Part shown: positions 58,441-64,000 of the stretch, one piece after another | Layout of the letters: every line of letters starts with the position of its first letter | How positions within the stretch are numbered: the first letter of the stretch is position 1 | DNA from: Artocarpus heterophyllus | Lineage: Eukaryota > Streptophyta > Magnoliopsida > Rosales > Moraceae | Length of the DNA: 64,000 nt | Assembly: GCA_025403435.1 (NCBI GenBank) | Contig: CM046333.1 | Location: forward strand, 10,689,770-10,753,769 | Direction: 5' to 3' | Made by a program: the position numbers and the translations under genes | The notes under the pieces: generated by a model | Database searches by the model: none | Told to the model about the DNA's origin: nothing | Seen by the model: only the letters and a program-made list of their open reading frames with translations

Positions 58441-59872
58441 GACGCCAAAATTCACAGATATTTTTAGCCGCAAGGCGCCAGTGGATGTTTGAGCTTTTAT
58501 TAATGGGCCTAGTTAGGAGTGCTTGGGCTTTTGACTCACGGTGGCCTACCGCTATTTATTACTGTCCCTATAAAACATATAAATACGTATAAATATGTAT
58601 CTATTAGAGGCAAATATGTAACATGCTTCTTCTTCTTCCTTTTTTTTGTAGGAGTAATATGGTTATAATTGATATACACTGCGTAACCAATATTATAGCT
58701 TCCCATCTGTATTGCTAATCAAAAGCTAGGTAATATGCCTTAATTAGCTAGGTAATTCCTGAATCCAGGATAGTGTTTTGCTAATCAAAAGCTTGGAATA
58801 AGAAGAGGAATACATGACCAAAGAGAAAGATTAGCTAGAATATCGTTAAAATCCACAAAGAATATTAGTACAGGCGGCGAATGAGAATAAAAATTGAAGA
58901 GCAGTGTAACAATTAATACAATATGAAGAGCTTTTTCTTTTTTTTTTTTCTTTTTCTTTTTCTTTCTCTTTTGCCTCGTGTTTTTCTTTTGCCTCGTGTA
59001 ATAGAAAACATTATAAACAAGTTGATTTGAATCACAATTTTATTCTTTGAGTCATGTTTCTAAACGCCCTAAACAGTGTTGATGTTAGTTTATTCCATAG
59101 TGATTTTCATTACACGGCGCAAAAAATGTATTAACGTATAAACAACGATACGTATAATTGAGAGAAGAGATAAAAGGTATATAAATATATATGTGGATGT
59201 ATATAACTGCATGTATGTGGTAGCTGAACTGCATGACATTATTAACGTATTACGCATTACTCGGCGAGAGATGGCCAGCTGGTGGGACATGTTGACAAAC
59301 AAACCTCAACTACCACTTGAGTTCTTTCAGTTCTTTGTGGTTAATTTGGACTCTATTTAATACTCACCAAAAAAAAGGCACCAAAGCGCAGCGCGCTCTT
59401 GGCACTCACATATTCATCTATATTGTAGCAGTGTCAACAAAAGAATAAACTGTAATTCTACCAAAACTAAATAATAAGCTCTTAACACATTTTTCTAAGA
59501 GAAAATGACAAAAAAAAAATTTCTGTAACAATGAGTATGAAAAAAAACCTCCACTGTAAGGTACGTACGAGCCCCTATAATTTTTAATCATCAGATCACA
59601 TCATGTTATCTGAAATTACAAAAATTATAATTCAACAAAAAATAAATGGACAAATCAAATGGTTAAAAACTTTTTTTTTTTTTTTGGAGCTATTACCTCG
59701 ATAGATCAACGTAATGTATAAATTAAGCAGCCGTTTTGAAGTGATCTAGAATACCCGCTTACATTGAATGGAGAATTTAAGGCAGTTAAAACCTTCCCAA
59801 CTAGATCCTTATGAGGTTGGTGTCAGCATTAACTATCTCCCACCCACCACCTTTTCTTTTGACCACCACATC
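58441..59872. other. Intergenic DNA and distal promoter of the KCS10 gene
   Basis: AT-rich without frames of note. In the proximal part (59768-60010) the frame of the KCS10 start codon happens to be open upstream for 81 codons; a TATA box inside it argues that this is not coding. Confidence 0.5.
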
Positions 59873-59880
59873 TATAAAAT
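59873..59880 (+). promoter_or_regulatory. TATA box of the KCS10/FDH gene
   Basis: TATAAAAT lies 138 bases before the ATG at 60011, after a C-rich stretch. Transcription starting near 59905 would exclude the upstream in-frame ATG at 59768. Confidence 0.6.
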
Positions 59881-60010
59881 ACACTTCTCCATTCCACAAC
59901 CCCTTGACCCTTCCTCCTCTCAAGTCTCAAACCTAGTAAATCTTACACTAATCCCAAATGCTTTATTATTACAATCAACATTAATAAATAATTATTCAAT
60001 AATATTATAT

Positions 60011-63000
60011 ATGGCAAATGAAAGAGATCTTTTATCCACGGAGATTGTGAACCGTGGGATCGAGTCGTCGGGGCCGAATGCGGGGTCTCCGACGTTCTCG
60101 GTCAGGGTCCGGAGGCGGCTGCCGGACTTCGTCCAGTCGGTGAACCTCAAGTACGTGAAACTTGGTTACCACTATCTCATAAACCACGCCATATATTTGG
60201 CCACCATTCCTGTTCTGGTCCTGGTTTTCAGCGCGGAAGTCGGGAGTCTAAGCAAAGAGGAGCTCTGGAAGAAGCTCTGGGAAGACACTCGCTATGATCT
60301 CGCCACCGTGCTTGGTTTCTTTGGTGTTTTTGTCTTCACTTTGTCTGTTTACTTCATGTCCCGTCCTCGCTCAATCTACCTCGTTGATTTTGCGTGTTAT
60401 CGCCCTAATGATGATCTCAAGGTAGTTTCTAAGTAATTATTAATTGTTAGACAGTTTAAAACGCGGTTTCAATCACCAAATTTGTTACAAATTTGTTACA
60501 GCATCTTCCCTCATAAAATTTGAATTTTAAACCACTTTTACAAGGTTCTCAAGATTTATGTGTGCATGTATTTACGTTTATATGTGTTATAAGCTTATAA
60601 TTATAAGCATATGATTAGACTGGGGTGATACAATGTTGATACATATATATATATATGGTTAAAAAAACGTGTTTTTAGGGAAAATACAAAACTATTTGTT
60701 GTTCAAGGTCAGAGACATTTTTTGAATTACAACTTTTTCTCTGTATTTACTATTTTGGAATATTAGATCGAATTCTGAAGACCTTTTAAATAAAGTACTT
60801 ATGCTACTTTCTTTTCTTTTTGCTACAAATTGGAAGCCATTTGTCCTCTCAATTTTTAGCTAATTGCTTATGTTGGTCTCTGTTCTTATTCTTTCTACCC
60901 TTTACAAATTTTGAAAACTCTTTTGACGATTCCTAATCACGACGTATATATGATCTGACCGTCTAATGGTAAAATAATTTTGACGTGCTTTAAGAAATTT
61001 TGTTAAGAAAGAGAAGAACTAGAGTGAAGCGGGAGAGCCCAAGTCAATCGAAAGAGAAAAAAGAGGGGAAATAAGTATAACGAAATTTCTTTATATTTAT
61101 AATATGTTTTTGCTGAGAGAACGAAATATAAATCTTAACTCGATATGTTCAGCGGATTTTGATTATGGGAATCGTGTTGATTACCTATACCAAGCAACTA
61201 AATAGAATAAATAAATAAAGAAATAAAAGCGCTGGCATGTTTGGTTGTCAAATAAGAAAAGAAAGAAAAGAATGATCGATTTCTTTAATTTTTTTTCTCG
61301 TAATTTAGCCATTCAAAATCCCTTTTAGTCTATTTGCATCACTTCAAAATTCATGACTACGTTAGTGATGTGTGTAAACATTGATTTTACTTGCTTATAA
61401 ATGTCTAAATCGAGCAAATTAATGTATTAATTAACTAGCCAAAATCATGCACACACAAACCGCCATGCCATGCAGGTGTCAAAGGACGAGTTCATAGAGC
61501 TAGCAAGAAAATCAGGCAAGTTCGACGAGGCAAGCCTAGAATTCCAGAAGCGGATCCTCCAATCCTCGGGCATAGGAGACGAGTCCTACGTCCCGAGGTC
61601 GGTGATCGCCTCTGGTGAGAACACTGCCACCATGAAGAAGGGCCGCGCCGAGGCCTCGGCGGTGATGTTCGGGGCGCTGGACGAGCTCTTCGAGAAGACG
61701 CGGCTGCGGCCCAAGGACGTCGGCATCCTGGTCGTCAACTGCAGCGTCTTTAACCCCACGCCATCCCTCTCCGCCATGATCATTAACCACTACAAGATGA
61801 GGGGCAACATCCTCAGCTACAACCTCGGGGGCATGGGCTGCAGCGCCAGTCTCATTGCAGTCGACCTCGCCAGGGACATGCTGCAGGCAAACCCTAATAA
61901 CTACGCCGTTGTGGTCAGCACTGAGATGGTGGGATACAATTGGTACTCCGGCAAGGACAGGTCCATGCTAATACCTAATTGTTTCTTTCGCATGGGCTGT
62001 TCCGCCGTGCTCCTCTCCAACCGCCGCCGCGACTACCGCCGTGCCAAGTACCGCCTTGAGCACATCGTTCGCACTCACAAAGGCGCTGATGATCGGAGCT
62101 TCAGGTAAGGCATTTGGTTTTGTTTTTTGTTTTTGTTTTTGTTTTGTTGTTTTTTTTTTTTTGGTCATTATCTTTTTCTTGCAAGGATATGCTTTAATTT
62201 TGATTGATAGTGAAATTAGGGGAAATAGATCAGGTACTAACGAGACTATCTATGAAGCTTAATTAACTATCAAAGTCCCAAGAAACAAATTAAATAGTTT
62301 TCTTTGTTAAATACATTTCGATTAAAATTTAGCGACTATGAGTTTAATTTTCTTTGTAATAAATGCGTGAACATCCATTATAACCAAATTGATTTATTTT
62401 TTTTCCTTGTCGCATCATAAGACTGAAAAGCATAGATGGGAACGGACTTAGTTGTCATCACCCATTTTACCACAAATGTTTGTGCAGAGGCATCTTTAGT
62501 ATTAACTGTGGACTTCAATTATGTGTCTGTTTTGATGTCCAAATGGCATTTAAATTATTTTTAATGACAAGACATTTTAATAATTGCAACTAATATTTAA
62601 TTGACTTTTACATTTTTCTTATAAAATAACATGTTATACGATTGGTTAGAAGTATTTAAGATATTAAACATTAGAGAGGGGATCCAAATTCCCAGTTGTA
62701 GACTAATGAATATGGCCTACCTCCACGAGGAGAATTGAACAAGTCCAGCTGTTGGAGTGTTGGTAGTTATTATCATCATTTGTTGAGCTGTCGAAGTTGC
62801 TATTATTTATATGCACTAAATGGGTTGGCGGACCTAAAATAAAGGAAAAAGCATTAAAGAGGTCCAACTATATTGCTAGCTAGAACAAGAGATGGGTCCA
62901 GATATAAATGCAATTCATGTGATATTGATCTCTTCATGTGATATTGATCTCTTGAACATGTTAGTTTCTTTTTGCTCTGATTTGACTTGATCTTGATCGG

Positions 63001-63624
63001 CTATATTTTTTTTTTTTGAAACTTCACTTCAGGTGCGTCCACCAAGAGGAAGACGAGCAAGGACGAAAGGGTCTAAAAGTAAGCGAGGACCTAGTGGAAA
63101 TCGGAGGCGACGCATTGAAAACCAACATCACCACGCTAGGTCCCCTGGTCCTGCCCTTATCGGAGCAGCTCTTCTTCTTCGCCACCCTGGTGTGGACCCA
63201 CCTCTTCGGCGGAAACGACGCCGTCGGAGCGAAGGACTCATCTCAGCCGTCCCTTTCCCCGGGGAACACCAAGAAGCCGTACATCCCGGACTACAAGCTG
63301 GCGTTTGAGCACTTCTGCGTCCACGCGGCTAGCAAGCGCGTGCTGGACGAGCTCCAGAGGAACCTCGGCCTCAGCGAGCTCCACGTGGAAGCTTCTAGAA
63401 TGACCCTCCACCGGTTCGGGAACACCTCCAGCAGCAGCATCTGGTACGAGCTGGCTTACCTGGAGGCCAAGGAGAGGGTCAAGAGAGGCGACCGGGTTTG
63501 GCAGCTGTCGTTTGGCTCGGGATTCAAGTGCAACAGTGTCGTTTGGAGGTCCCTACGACGTGTCAAGAAGCCTTCCAGAAATCCCTGGCTCGATTGCATT
63601 GATAGCTACCCTGTGAGTCTCTAA
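60011..63624 (+). CDS. KCS10: 3-ketoacyl-CoA synthase 10 (FIDDLEHEAD) orthologue, three exons
   Basis: Exons 60011-60421, 61476-62104 and 63033-63624 (GT-AG) give 543 residues, close to the 550 of Arabidopsis FIDDLEHEAD. The N-terminus [13 protein letters not shown] and [16 protein letters not shown] are signatures of this KCS. Two hydrophobic segments (about 53-78 and 105-123) anchor it in the ER, then come the FAE1_CUT1_RppA-type and ACP-synthase III C-terminal domains. The catalytic Cys is at 259 (GGMGCSA), His at 444 (FCVHAA) and Asn at 477 (RFGNTS); the His-Asn spacing of 33 equals that of FAE1. It condenses malonyl-CoA with long acyl-CoAs, the first step of very-long-chain fatty-acid elongation, needed in epidermis for cuticle and to prevent organ fusion. 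All key residues are present, so the gene looks functional. Coding exons 2 and 3 are far more GC-rich than the introns. Confidence 0.95.
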
Positions 63625-64000
63625 AAAAAAAAGTAATTAAGGAGACTTAATTTTCCATTAAAAATGATGTATTTTATCATGGCTAGCTAATTAATTATTT
63701 GCTTCATTTTGGAAAAATAATTGTTGATCAATTATGCAATAGTTCGTCTCTGCTTTCTTTTTGATATATATTAGACTATGTTGTTAAAAGAACGTTTGGA
63801 ATATTTATATATGGCATTATCTTAATCTTTTTTTTGTCCAACTCTTTTTTGTGCTAGCTGAGCAATTTCTTTTGTTTAATGTGAAAGTACGTAGAAAGTT
63901 TGTTTAACAAGTGTGGTAGTAAAATTGTGGATTGTGGACCATTTGAGAAAAGAAGAGAAAAGAGGAGAGAACAAAGGAAAAGACATTTGCATTAATGTTT
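63625..64000. other. 3' flank of the KCS10 gene
   Basis: Probable 3' UTR followed by AT-rich DNA to the window edge; no further gene is visible. Confidence 0.5.

Overview
This is nuclear DNA of a flowering plant, almost certainly a eudicot. Genes are split by GT-AG introns, intergenic DNA is AT-rich and full of plant transposons, and the recognisable proteins are plant-type: CID7, a DCL2 relic, a DREB-type ERF, FIDDLEHEAD/KCS10, and relics of a PORR protein and a plant sterol 3beta-HSD/decarboxylase. The species cannot be told from the window. Nothing bacterial, organellar or viral is seen, and no rRNA, tRNA or CRISPR array was recognised by eye.

Layout, left to right. 1-0.45 kb: tail of a LINE-like element. 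2-6.5 kb (+): CID7-type gene (PAM2, CUE, DUF1771, Smr). 6.5-14.9 kb: intergenic, with a perfect-ended inverted-repeat element, a diverged ~0.4 kb tandem array and a solo LTR. 14.9-19.7 kb (+): 5'-truncated, multiply broken DICER-LIKE 2 relic. 21.1-24.3 kb (-): intact ten-exon BRCT-domain gene whose second intron has every hallmark of a U12-type AT-AC intron. 25.8-31.0 kb (-): Ty1/copia element with both LTRs and target-site duplication, coding part broken. 32.8-36.5 kb (-): pseudogene of sterol-4alpha-carboxylate 3-dehydrogenase (3BETAHSD/D). 38.1-39.5 kb (+): intronless PORR pseudogene. 40.0-41.1 kb (-): SNM1 gene fragment abutting a CACTA transposon remnant. 41-52 kb: repeat-rich DNA including a tandem miniature LTR element split by a 2.2 kb solo LTR. 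52.2-53.1 kb (+): single-exon ERF/DREB A-5 transcription factor. 53.5 kb: tRNA-type SINE. 60.0-63.6 kb (+): three-exon KCS10/FIDDLEHEAD gene.

CID7, BRCT protein, 3BETAHSD/D and KCS10/FDH are, from memory, neighbours in Arabidopsis (about At2g26250-At2g26280). The window therefore looks like an old syntenic block swollen by transposons and by dead gene copies. The four working genes (RNA-binding adaptor, DNA-repair type BRCT protein, stress transcription factor, very-long-chain fatty-acid enzyme) do not form a pathway; they share a locus through ancestry. Decay is selective: the sterol gene of the block is dead here, while its three neighbours are open and carry their key residues.
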